DNA from: Crossaster papposus
Lineage: Eukaryota > Echinodermata > Asteroidea > Velatida > Solasteridae
Assembly: GCA_037893245.1 (NCBI GenBank)
Contig: JBAIAA010000352.1
Location: 2,914,001 to 2,978,000, forward strand
Direction of reading: 5' to 3'
Length of the DNA stretch: 64,000 nucleotides
Position 1 is the first letter of the stretch. Every line of letters starts with the position of its first letter. The notes under the pieces are model-generated. The model saw only the letters and a list, made by a program, of their open reading frames with translations, was not told the origin of the DNA and did not search any database. Below, in pieces: positions 11,850 to 24,100 of the stretch. The translations under genes and the position numbers were made by a program.

Positions 11850-12028
11850 TGACCGGGACTGGGCCCTGGCGCGAGATTTTTTTTCACGAACCTCGATCCG
11901 AGACGGGTTCAGGCCGGCATCTGTGGGTAGTACACCCTAAATATTTCCGGTCGGTGACAGATTTTTCCGACCGTTTTGAATTCCGGAAAAAAACTGAGCA
12001 CGTAAACACGGCATCCGAGGCGAACTGG
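11850..12028. mobile_element. Degraded family B element
   Basis: Shares TTGACCGGG, CACGAACCTCGATCCGAG and the right end GGCGAACTGGTTA with family B; the left terminus is lost. Confidence 0.5.
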
Positions 12029-12895
12029 TTAGAAAATGAAAGCCCAAATGACCTTCTCTAATTGAATTACTGCATAATAACAATACTTGCATATTCGTAA
12101 ACCTTGAATAACTACAGCCCATAACTTTGAGGCCACCTGTTTATAAGCTAGTTTTATCCAGTCCGGATGTTTATTGCAAATAAACATAGTATTTATAACT
12201 GTATATTGATAAAATGAAATATTCAAGTGAACCATAATTGTATGCATTCATATCATTATTGTCAAATTACATCAGCATAACTTTGGTTTGGTAATGAGGC
12301 AAAAGATGCACTGTAATGACGACAAAGTAATCTAGAAAAAGGCCAGTTGGTAGAGCGCAATTCTGCCACAACCAAACAACATATATATCTCTATTCCTAT
12401 CTCCCAAGGTAAAAAGAATCATCCAGTGATCCAGATCATTCCAGATCAATCGTCTTGGATCCATAAGCTATCTACCCACCAAGTTTGGTTAAAATCCCTC
12501 AATTAGTTTTTCTGTAGTTCTGCTAACAGACAAACAGATAGGGGTGAATCATAGAGCTTTATTAAATTACTAGAGAGCTGGCTCGATGTACAAAGTGATG
12601 CGAGCTGGGCGCATCCAAGTTTGTGCACAAACCTATGGAAACCTCAACATTTTGTACGGCTTTTGTACGGCTATTTGCATATCTGCGTTTGTATTCTATA
12701 CAGTGCGTTACCGAAGCCGATACGCCCAAAACCAAAACGCAAGATCCGCAAGTAAGCGCAAACATTGCAAATGCGCAGGCGTATACACGAAGGAACAATT
12801 ATCACATAGGAAAAGAATGAGAACGTTTCAAAAGAATGAAAGAACCATTGTATAGAAGTATAACGATAAACTGATTCTAGGCAGTTTTCCAGGAG
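12029..12895. other. No gene recognised
   Basis: Mixed AT-rich sequence. Short open frames at 12562-12855 on both strands have no splice context or recognisable domain. Confidence 0.4.
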
Positions 12896-12898
12896 AAT

Positions 12899-13107
12899 GA
12901 CTCGACTCGACTCGACTCGACTCGACTCGACTCGACTCGACTCGACTCGACTCGACTCGACTCGACTCGACTCGACTCGACTCGACTCGACTCGACTCGA
13001 CTCGACTCGACTCGACTCGACTCGACTCGACTCGACTCGACCCGACCCGACCCGACCCGACCCGACCCGACCCGACCCGACCCGACCCGACTCGACCCGA
13101 CTCGACC
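12899..13107. repeat. Pentanucleotide microsatellite, (CTCGA)n then (CCCGA)n
   Basis: About 42 units of 5 bp. The first 28 or so are CTCGA; the block from 13040 is homogenised to CCCGA, with a few CTCGA at the end. All frames stay open, which gives a spurious Thr-Arg-Leu-Asp-Ser repeat protein. Lies downstream of the CENPQ stop. Confidence 0.95.
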
Positions 13108-13237
13108 TACGGTAATAAATTGACTAGACTCACTTCTTTAAAAATCTGTGACTTGTTACAACTCTTACTAGTATTAATAATGATGTTAATAGCCAATGCA
13201 AGTTTCATAGTATAAAGTCGAGTGTTGATCAAGTTAA

Positions 13238-13402
13238 CCAGTTCGCGCCGGGATAATTTTAACATCACCGAGCCGAGGGGCGGGATTTTTTAAAACAAAA
13301 CTCGATCCGAAGCACACCCACGCATTTCCGGCCTTGCTCGCTGCCGACAGACATTTCCAGCCTTGCTCGTGGCGTGTTTATGCGTCATCCGGCTCGAACT
13401 GG
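13238..13402. mobile_element. Family B TTAA MITE, internally shortened
   Basis: TTAA at 13234-13237 and 13403-13406 with CCAGTTCGCGCCGG and CTCGAACTGG ends. About 140 bp beyond the CENPQ stop codon, so probably in or next to its 3' UTR. Confidence 0.75.
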
Positions 13403-13542
13403 TTAAGGCTTCCCACAAAATAAACATCTGTTCGGGTGTAATGTGCTAATAACTAAAAGTTGCACATTGTACCAACAAATCTGCATGTACTTCTGATTTT
13501 CTTGTGCCTAAACTTGTGATGGATTTGACCACAGCTCAGTTG

Positions 13543-15107
13543 CTATGGTAACGCTGCTCTAACGGCAGATACGGCATCCACAAATTCCGTCATCTCGACA
13601 TCTCCTTCGCCCTGCGTCTGGCTCATATGACGCAGTGATTCAACAACATGCTGCTGACACGAACTCCTTATATCGTTAAACTATACAGTAAAGGAAAAAT
13701 TGTACAAAAATCTGTAAGAGTACTGAATCTATCAATAGGCCGTATTTTTTAACATTGAGGGCGCTGTGGTCACGGCATTGTGGGTATAATTTAAAGTGAT
13801 TATAGGATAATTTACGTCAGTCTACATTTTCTTACAGCTCCAAAATTTACATTTCTCAATATTCTATTATTATATAAAAGTAAAGTTACTAAAACTACTT
13901 AAATAAACGCGATTTTGCCTGTGTTGGGTACCCAGAAAATGGCGTCTTACAGCGCTCCCATGCGACCAGGAATAATTCTTCATAAAACATCACTTTATAA
14001 AACATCACTGTTTTGTTTTTTTGAAACACAGAATTTTGGTTTTCACGAACTGACAAAGATCTAAAGTCATTATTTTTTCTCAAACTGAAACCCATCTTAA
14101 TTATAGAATTTCTAAAGCCGTGTTTGCACTGGTCTTTTGGGGGGAAAGGTTTTACTGAGATGATGGTAAAATATAAAATAGTCAAATGTTACCACTGTCC
14201 GCACTTGAACTTTCGACACGGGAAAGTTTTACCGAGACCACAGGAGAAGTAGCCGAGCTGTCATTATAATGACTCATGAGGGTGCTTTGCGTGACCTTTC
14301 CGCGTTGATCCCATGTACCAAAGCGCGCGCACATGCCCCTTTTGTCTGATCATTCATATAAAGGTGTCGAAATGTCAACAACGAAAAGGCATACTCCAAG
14401 TTCACATCTTCGATCCAAATTCACATCCTGGGTTAATTGGATGTGAATTCAGTGAGTGTGAATTTGCATTCTAACGGATTCACCCAGGATGTGAATTTGA
14501 ACTGAAGATGTGAATTTGGAGCATTACACTGTGAGGGCCGAAGACAAGAAAACTTTTTGTAGGAACGAAAAACGTGAAGAGCAAAGAATAGGCCCCATTG
14601 TCACTTTTTGTAATACGGGAACAAATTACTTATTGTACTTTTCCCGCCCTTAGGCCTCGCAGTGTTAGGATGGGATTTTTAAAAATCTTTTGTTGAAGTC
14701 ACATCCTGCTAAGGACTGTGTCCGCTTTGAATACAAAATCACATCATGCTCTTTCGGGGTGTAAAGGGATACAGCATCATTTACCTGTGCTGATGATGCA
14801 TTGCTATGGTGACTTCTCCTTAGAGGCGGTAGTCCCAAGACATCTTGCCTGGTATCCTGCAGAAGTGGATGGAGCTACGTGTACAAACAAGAGAGTGTCT
14901 GTGTACCAGCTATCAGTAAACCAGTGAACCTTTTTGTTGGTCAATCTACTGCGACTTTTCTGTAGAATGACACAATTGTGTCCGATAGGAACGCAGGGTA
15001 GACTAACATCCCTGTCAACTTACCGCGACATTGATGTAAAACTATCGGGTCGAACGTGGTTACGGGTATAAAACACCACCAATTACGAAACATGTTCATG
15101 TACTACA

Positions 15108-15145
<38 letters not shown>

Positions 15146-18100
15146 ACAGACAGAAGCACAATAGGCGAACAATAGATCTTTTCAATCCTCGGGCGTTCGT
15201 CTTTTGTCCTCTGCCGTTAAAGTGTACAATAAGTCTATGAAGTTAGGTTACAGCACAGGAACAAAGGGAAACACAATAGGGCATCCTCGGTCAATATGGC
15301 AAAGCAGGTGATGAGGTGATCGTCATGTTTTATTTAAGGCATTTGTATTTTTTGTTTTGGCATTGATTTTTTTAAATTTCATTAGTGTACGTCACACCCA
15401 CCTTCTTGGTAATTTCTTTATCGTTGTCATGGTGATCTTTCGGTTCTGCTTCCAGTTTCTCCAATTCCTCCTCCTTTTGCTCAAGTAATCTGATTCACAA
15501 AAACATTAGCTTTATACTACACAGGATGCAGAGTTGTATTCGAGTCACCAAACATCGAGTCTGAGTCCGAGTCCGAGTCCCCCCTCCCGAGTCCGAGTCC
15601 CGAGTCATACAGGTCGAGTCCGAGTCCGAGTCACGAGTCACGAGTCACGAGTCACAAAGGTCGAGTCACGAGTACGAGTCACGAGTCACCATTAACTAGT
15701 GAAGTACCGCGAAAAGCTAACAGTGTAAACAGTTCAATTTTTACAGCTTTCCTCTACTTTAAGGAAGCAGGACAAGCATCACTGATATGAGCGCGTGCAA
15801 TATAGCTAGCAACACACAGGATTCAAAGCTATTGCCTGGAACAGCGCCAGTCTAGCAGTCTGTGCCTGAACGGATAATCCGGACAATCTCAATTTGCATT
15901 ACGCAGTATCACCGTATGTGGACGCCGGGATACATGTTTCGATACATTGATTTCGCTAGTCAATATATCAGAAACTAGTCTTTGGGCAAGACGTCAGATA
16001 CGCGATAACGTCCTCTCGCGGCGGCTGGTTATCGCATATATCTATATATAAAGTAACAACGTCTTGCCCAAAGACTAATCGGAAATATCGGAAGCCAACC
16101 GCACAGTACGTGCATTTCTAGAGAGATGCGTTGCGTCGCGTCGCGTCGGATCTGCGTGAACAATCTTTATTCCCTCTTGGTCAAACAAAAAGTGAGTTTC
16201 TTGTTAACAATAGTCTAAAAAATAGTTGTTATGGTATTTTTTGGTCGAGTCACAAGTCACGCAGGTCGAGTCCGAGTCCGAGTCCGAGTCCGAGTCCACA
16301 AGGTCGAGTCCGAGTCCGAGTCACTTATCATCGTGACTCGAGTCCGAGTCCGAGTCACGAAAAATGGGACTCGAGTCGGACTCCGAGTCACGAGTCATAC
16401 AACTCTGACAGGATGTCTTTCTGCCTTGGGAGAGGGGGGGGGGGGGGGGGAATTAGAAAATTAGAAACCTTTCTTTAAATATCATTTTTGTAACTTGGCC
16501 AACATGTACTTTCACAACTGTGCCCTTCTCCTTGCCCTTTTTTTTTTCTTTGAAAAAGATGCCTATGTGTCTATATATTTAACTTGTCGACTATATATTC
16601 AACTGTTCGAGGGCGCTAGTCAGAAGTCATAAACACCATAATGCTGTGTGGCCAGGGATCACACCCATTTTTTACGATACAACTTGGGAAGCGACACTGT
16701 GGGGGATCACTCAATGAGGATACTTTAGTATTATTATTAATTCTTTCTGGTATTGAAACCAAGGATCCCTCAAAAGCGCCTGTGGCGGCACTAGCTCATA
16801 AGCCTGAAGAAACCTACAGTAAGAATGCAATGAGAAAAAGGTTCAATTGTAGAGGCGGGAGGAAAACCCCAGAAGAATATCCTATGGAAAACCTACGGAG
16901 TCAGGAAGGGACTGAAAACCCAATCCACATAAAGAACCGCTACGCCAACTAACGTCCGTCGATATATCGAGTATACTCGATATATCGATTATTTCCCGCG
17001 TGCAAGATGAAGCCTAAAAACAGCGCTCAATATACTGAAGACCGACAGTTCAATAGGTACGTTGCATATACCGGTTTTCGGCTTGTCCTTCGCGCATGTT
17101 GTCGGTCCGAACAATATCAAATTGCGCCAGCCCGCGTGTTTTTGGTTTTACAACGAAGATAAGAAATTATTACGGTTGCCGCTTCCGCTTGCTATTGTTC
17201 CGCGGGGCGCGCCGTTCGTTATCTTGGCTTATTGAGGGCGCCTTATTATAAGGGCGCCCTCATAAGCCCAGATAACGGACGGCGCACCCCAAATGAACAG
17301 CTCGGTCTTAGAATCCAGACTGGCTTGCTAGGCCAATAGAAGGGTGCAGAGAACGCTCCCCGCAATTCCCGACCCGTGATTGGCCACCCCAAAATGTTAT
17401 CATATCAAGGGAGGGTTACGTCCCGAACAACCGATAGGCTGGGTCGGCATGGCCGGTTTCTTTTGAGATTTTACTGGGCACGCGGTTGTGAACTGTATAG
17501 CGGCGGGCCGCAGGTGAAACACAAAGAACAACTTCACAACCGCAGTTGGTCGTCGAACGTATTTTATTTAATAGGCCTACTCAAATGTTTTAATCGAAAT
17601 GTCGATATTTCGATATGATTAAAAAAGTGACATCGGCGATATTGATGTCAAAATAGTATCGAGTATTTGAGTAATATCGATATATCGACGGACGTTAACG
17701 CCAACCTGACGTTTTATCTTATATTACACCGATATACCACAAGGGAAACTGAACAAAGATACTGACAGTTCGGGAGATCGCCAACATAGGGCAAGATACA
17801 TGTAGCTCTGGTGGTAGAGCGCCGGTACGGTATTCCGGAGGTCGCAGGTTCAAGTCCCGCCTTGCCAATTTCTTTGTTCACTTTGACATATTTAGCTAGT
17901 CAGTTTCCCTTGTGGTTTATTTGTGTACATATCAATTTAAACGGTGCTCCTGGCTTTAGATATGCTTCAAGGTGCCCCCTGCCCCCTCCCTCCCTCCCCC
18001 AAAGAATGCCGGGAGGCCTGTCAACATATAAAATGAATTACAAAATCACTTTTTAGAACCAAACGACACCAAAATGATCCACAAGTTCTCCTCGTACTCT

Positions 18101-21100
18101 TGCGTATGTATTGACCGCCAATCGTGGTCGCCAGACAAAAGAATTGGGTACGTCCACGATTGACAAAACGTGTACAATTTTCAAATCGTGTACAAATCCT
18201 ATGGAGGTCATCCGAAAACGTTTGAGTACAAACAAAAGAAGGGAAGACGGTCGGACAATGCCCCGTCCACGATTGGCGGTGTTTACCAACCTACATGTTC
18301 CCTACTTACTCTTGCTGTAGCTGAACTTCACTGTCCAGACGTTCTGCTTGGTTGTTGGTTTCTACCAGGGCCACATCCAGGATATGCTGTAAAGACAAAC
18401 AAGAACACCACTGGGTCAAGGCGAGTTATTCGTACATTAAAGATGATTGGATTATTTTCTTTTTCCCACATTTATTGTTCATTTGAAGCAACAAAATTAT
18501 CAACATCTTAAGTTTCAGCTTAGTTGATACTACAAATTCAAAGGAAAGAAAACCCCCAAAACAAAGAGAAACCATATGCACAATTTAACAATAATATAAA
18601 AACATTTGCACACATCAAAACTACTGAATTATTACGAACTAACCAGAATTTAAGAACAGAATTTACTGTTTGGTTTTCCAGCATCTATGAACACAAAACA
18701 GGAAAAGCGAATAGTTTTTGAAAAGTAAAATATGATTTTGAAAGTCAACCACACTTTGAAAACCACCCTCGCTTTTTCCTGAACAATACCATTCATCAGG
18801 ATGAATACATGTACTTTCACAGAGTATTCAAAACTATTACCACTTTGGGCAAAGTTTTTCTGCAATCGGTAATTAGTCCATTTCTGGGGATTACGTTCTT
18901 CTCTTCCTGACCATTTGTGACCCAGCACGAGTAAATGAGACACTTTGCGGCAAAAATAAAAATTGAGATTTTGATTTCATCATTTAAAGCTTGTTTAACT
19001 TTAAATGATGAAATCAAAATCTCAAATTTTATTGTTGCCTCAAAGTGTCTCATTTACTCGTGCTGGGTCACATATAATCAATGAGTATATACTCACAGCT
19101 TGTTGCTCCATTTCTCTGTAGTTCGGTTGTCTCCGGTTAGGAACTTTGAGGGATACAAAACTCTTCATAAGCCTGCAAGATCAAAACAATGAAATTCAGT
19201 ACCGTACTGCACCCGATTTCATGTTTGGCTGCTTTATAGCTCAACGGTAAATCCACTGCAAGATTGTTCAGGATTCAGGCAGTGGTCACCAGTAACAATT
19301 ATTGGAAGATTTTTCAGGATTCAGGCAGTGGTCACCAGTAACATTTATTGGAAGATTTTTCAGGATTCAGGCAGTGGTCACCAGTAACAATTATTGGAAG
19401 ATTTTGCAGGATTCAGGCAGCGGTGACCAGTAATAAATATTGGAGAATTTTGCAGAATTCAGATTACATGGAGTTTTAACACTTTGGAATTGCAGGATTT
19501 TGCAGGATTCAGGTTATGTGTAAGAAAAATAGGGTAGGGAGTTAGGGTTAAGCTTAATTAAAATTCAAATAAGTTAAGAGGGCCTAATATTTCGATCTTA
19601 AAGGTAGTATACACCATTTGCAGATATTGCAAAAAATTTACTACCGAATTACTAAGAAATATCTTACTCATTTGAAAGTAAATAATGATTCTAGGCATTC
19701 AGCAAAAGGATTGCGCTAGATATCCTGTAGTTATTCCGAAAAGTAGAATTTTATAAAGAAAAATTCGTGATCGCCGGCCGGCGATCGCGAAAAAACAAAG
19801 ATAACATAAGAATAACTGCTCGACGCCGGTTGAAAACAAACGCTGTTTTTCGTGTTTTTCTCGGCATCCATGATTGTAAAACTTCTGACAGGTCAGTTAA
19901 ACGATATTTACTATAAAATACAACCCCCCTTAATCTACCTATTCATGATAATTCGAGCAATTACCAATGGTGTATCCTACCTTTAACAAGATCTTCTTCA
20001 GAGACATAATGGCTGTGTACAAGAAACAAACATATATAGGGCAACATACAGCATGATGCACATTAAAATTCAACGGCATTTACTGCAATATTCAAGGTTT
20101 ATTTGAATTGACTACGGTGAATGTTGCATTTATTACTTTCTCTGTATTTAGGTTTGTTTATTCAAGTTTTACCACATAAAACCAGCTAGGAAAATTATAA
20201 TTTTATGACAACCAAAAGACAAATCGTAGCTTATAAAGTGTTTCAAACCGTTTTTAAAACAAGTGGTTACTCTAAATAAAATTAAATTTAAAATTAAAAA
20301 AAAAATCCTAGTTTGCAGCATTTGTAATCCATATACTGGATTATGGGTTCTGACTAGCTCCCCTGTGGTAAAATTGTAATCTATTGGTTGCAGGTTTATA
20401 ACCTGGGGCTAATTTCACGGAGCTGCTAAGCACACAAATTTGCTTAGCATGAACATTTGTCCTTGGTAAAAACAAGGTTACAGACCGAATTTTCAAGTGA
20501 TCTTTATTGTTTTTGATTGATAATCAGCTGGTTTTTTGCTTAGCATAAAAAACACGTAGAATTTTGGCTGATACTTGTTTTTAATGAGCAAGACGTTTTT
20601 GTGCTAAGCAAATTGTTGTGCTTAGCAGCTCCGTGAAATTGGCCCCAGTTCCAGTAAATTTCTGTTTTCAGCATTAAAAAGAAAGAAGACCTGATGAATT
20701 CAAACGAAGAGTATAGCCCTCAAATTTAAGATTGATCATTTTTTAAACGAGTTCCAACCTTGTTTTTAAATTGTTCAGGTGATCCTGGATGTCGTTGTAA
20801 GCTGAACCGCTCGTCTCGTTCAGAGTCACACTGCAGAAGTAAAAAAAAAATGAAACATTTTAACGACAGAGTCGTTTAGAAATGTGCAAGTAACTTTTTC
20901 AACTTTTCATTGTTGAATATTAGTGTTGGATATATCTCTGACTGTGGGGAGTTATAGAGCAAATAATGTGTTCACATTTCGGCGACAAAGTCGTGCGATT
21001 TATCGTGCAACTTTTTTTAATTCAAGTGATTTTGTACCGCGTCGAAAAATGTTGCATACGTAAGTCCACAAAGACCCTACAGCTCCAAACTAGTTATTTG

Positions 21101-24100
21101 TTAACCAGTTCGCGACGTATATAAACGCAAACATTTTCCCAAATTCAAAACGGATGACGCATAAACACGCCAAGTTCAAGTTCGGAAATGTATGTCAGCA
21201 GCGCGCAAGGCAAGAAATGCGTGGGTGTGCTACCCAGCACTATCGGCCTGAACACGCTTCGGATCGAGTTTCGTTAAAAATAATCCCGCCCGTCGGCTCG
21301 GCGATGTTAAAATAATCCCGGCGCGACTGGTTAAAGATCGCGCGACGTATCGTGCATTTCTTCACACAAGAGCACCTATGTCATTGCCGCACGACATTGT
21401 TGCGACGAAATTGCTGTTGCGACAAAATCGTGTACCGGCATGTGTAAATAAGGTATAAACAGTGCGAGGACCCGGTTATTACTGCGTGATAATGACCGGG
21501 TTGGGGGATGACCGCCGAAGGTGAGGTCCATTACCAGCGGTCATCCCCCAACCCAGTCATTATCACGCAGTAATAACCGGGTCCTCGCACTGTTATTACC
21601 TTTAATAAATACCTATTAACAAGAACAATTGTGAAAATGCTCGGCGATACTTCCAGCGTTTTGTGTTCATGTTTAGGAGCCATGTTTTAGCTTATGCATG
21701 GTACCCGATCTCTTCAATATGTGTTTTTATTATAACCCATACTTTGAGACCACACTAGCTGACCACGGATGCCCACTGTGCATAGCAACACACTAGCGTT
21801 AACAGACGACACGCGCATTTTGAAAAATGCCGCGCGTATAGATACAAATATTCTACGCGTACATTTATAGCGCGCAGGATCAAGATTTGACGCGTCCTTG
21901 TTACAAGTTACCGTAGAACTGTTGCATTCGGCCAATCATGGGCTTACATGATGCTTGATTAATGCTGGTTCAGGGAACATTTATTCGCTTCTTCTTGAAA
22001 GCCGGGTTATTACTACATAATAATCCACTCCGCGTGATCGAGTCTCGACCAATCAGAAGCCAGCAACTCTCCTAGGCATTTATTAATAGGTCTTAACTAT
22101 TGCTCTTGTTTATTGTCCAACGCACCTAAACATGCACCCAGCATGTACCACTACCGTGCAGTGATCTGCCCCCATAGAGAATTAACGGTCCTTTCCCAAA
22201 CTTACTTTTTGCTTAACGAAAACAGAATGCTCCATGGATAACCTTCGGAGCCTAGTTTTACTGCACCGCCCAAAGCAGTTAATATTATAGTAACAAATTG
22301 GATCTTACGTGATGGCGCTGTCAACGATCTGATTCAAGAATTCTTGGCTGGTCTTGGTCATGGTCTGCCATTTGGCGACGCTCTGGGCTGACACCTGTCG
22401 CTCAAGATAATCCTCGTCATCTAAAGCATTCCTGAAATCTGCAATTGAAAAAGGCATAGAGCCAAGATAAGGTTCTTAAACGAAAAGTTCGGGAGTTTTT
22501 TTGTTATCTACATGAACAAGGTGGTTCTCAAACCACGCGTCTCGTCTGATTTTATTAGCGATTACCCTCAGAAGAATGTGGTCTATGGAATATCCGCGAT
22601 ACGAGTGTCTATGATATGCGAGCAGATTTGGTGATTAATTATGCAAACAAGACTGCATCTTGACCCCAAGATTCTGAAACCAAGCGCTTTCCATCGCAAT
22701 ATCTCGTCTTCCGTTACCCGTTGCTATGTTACAAAAACTCTGCAGCCAAATTCTGTCCATTCAGCAATGGCTTTCCATCGCGATATCTCGTCTTTCGTTA
22801 CCCGTTGCTAGTTACAAAAATACGACAGCCAAATTGGCCAATCAGCAGCTTTGTCAAAATTACTGCACCAAATGACGTCACAGTGGACTCTGTCCCAAGT
22901 CTGTCCCAAGTCTGTCCCAAGTCTGTCCCAAGTCTGTCCCAAGTCTGTCCCAAGTCTGTCCCAAGTCTGTCCCAAGTCTGTCCCAAGTCTGTCCCAAGTC
23001 TGTCCCAAGTCTGTCCCAAGTCTGTCCCAAGTCTGTCCCAAGTCTGTCCCAAGTCTGTCCCAAGTCTGTCCCAAGTCTGTCCCAAGTCTGTCCCAAGTCT
23101 GTCCCAAGTCTGTCCCAAGTCTGTCCCAAGTCTGTCCCAAGTCTGTCCCAAGTCTGTCCCAATTCTGTCCCAAGTCTGTCCCAATTCTGTCCCAAGTCTG
23201 TCCCAAGTCTGTCCCAAGTCTGTCCCAAGTCTGTCCCAAGTCTGTCCCAAGTCTGTCCCAAGTCTGTCCCAAGTCTGCCCCAAGTCTGCCCCAAGTCTGC
23301 CCCAAGTCTGCCCCAAGTCGGTCACAAGTCGGTCACAAGTCGGTCACAAGTCGGTCACAAGTCGGTCACAAGTCGGTCACAAGTCGGCCACAAGTCTGCC
23401 ACAAGTCGGCCACAGGTCTGCCACAGGTCTGCCACAAGTCTGCCACAGGTCTGCCACAGGTCTGCCACAGGTCTGCCCCAAGTCTGCCCCAAGTCGGTCA
23501 CAAGTCGGTCACAAGTCGGTCACAAGTCGGTCACAAGTCGGTCACAAGTCGGTCACAAGTCGGTCACAAGTCGGTCACAAGTCGGCCACAAGTCTGCCAC
23601 AAGTCGGCCACAGGTCTGCCACAGGTCTGCCACAAGTCTGCCACAAGTCTGCCACAAGTCTGCCACAAGTCTGCCACAAGTCTGCCTCAAGTCTGCCTCA
23701 AGTCTGCCTCAAGTCTGCCTCAAGTCTGCCTCAAGTCTGCCTCAAGTCTGCCTCAAGTCTGCCCCAAGTCTGCCTCGAGTCTGCCTCGAGTCTGCCTCGA
23801 GTCTGCCTCGAGTCTGCCTCAAGTCTGCCATAAGTCTGCCATAAGTCTGCCATAAGTCTGCCATAAGTCTGCCATAAGTCTGCCATAAGTCTGCCATAAG
23901 TCGTTCAGTCTCAAGTCAAGTCAAGTCACTAGCTATTCAAATGTAACAAAGCATTCCTATGTTATTGTTCATCCAGTTACTTGCGACTGGCTTTACGAAT
24001 GGACTCTCGAAAAGACTAACAGGGACTCCAATATAACGCTGTGATACCTGTCCGACGTTTCCTTTTAGTTGGACTACCTTCTCCTCTTGCAACGGTAATC

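Noticed and set aside
12340-12375. Possible tRNA or SINE A box (CCAGTTGGTAGAGCGCAATT)
   Set aside because: Resembles a D arm, but no matching B box or acceptor stem follows at the right distance.
12897-13115. Thr-Arg-Leu-Asp-Ser repeat protein
   Set aside because: A pentanucleotide microsatellite keeps all frames open.
22431-22438. CENPQ exon 4 starting at 22431
   Set aside because: The acceptor TTTCAG there breaks the phase with exon 3; using GCAG at 22438 restores it and gives 1131 nt overall.
22721-23855. Long open frames (up to 370 codons) on both strands rich in Ser, Gln, Val, Cys, Pro
   Set aside because: They are the 11-bp minisatellite read in all frames; the region is CENPQ intron 3.
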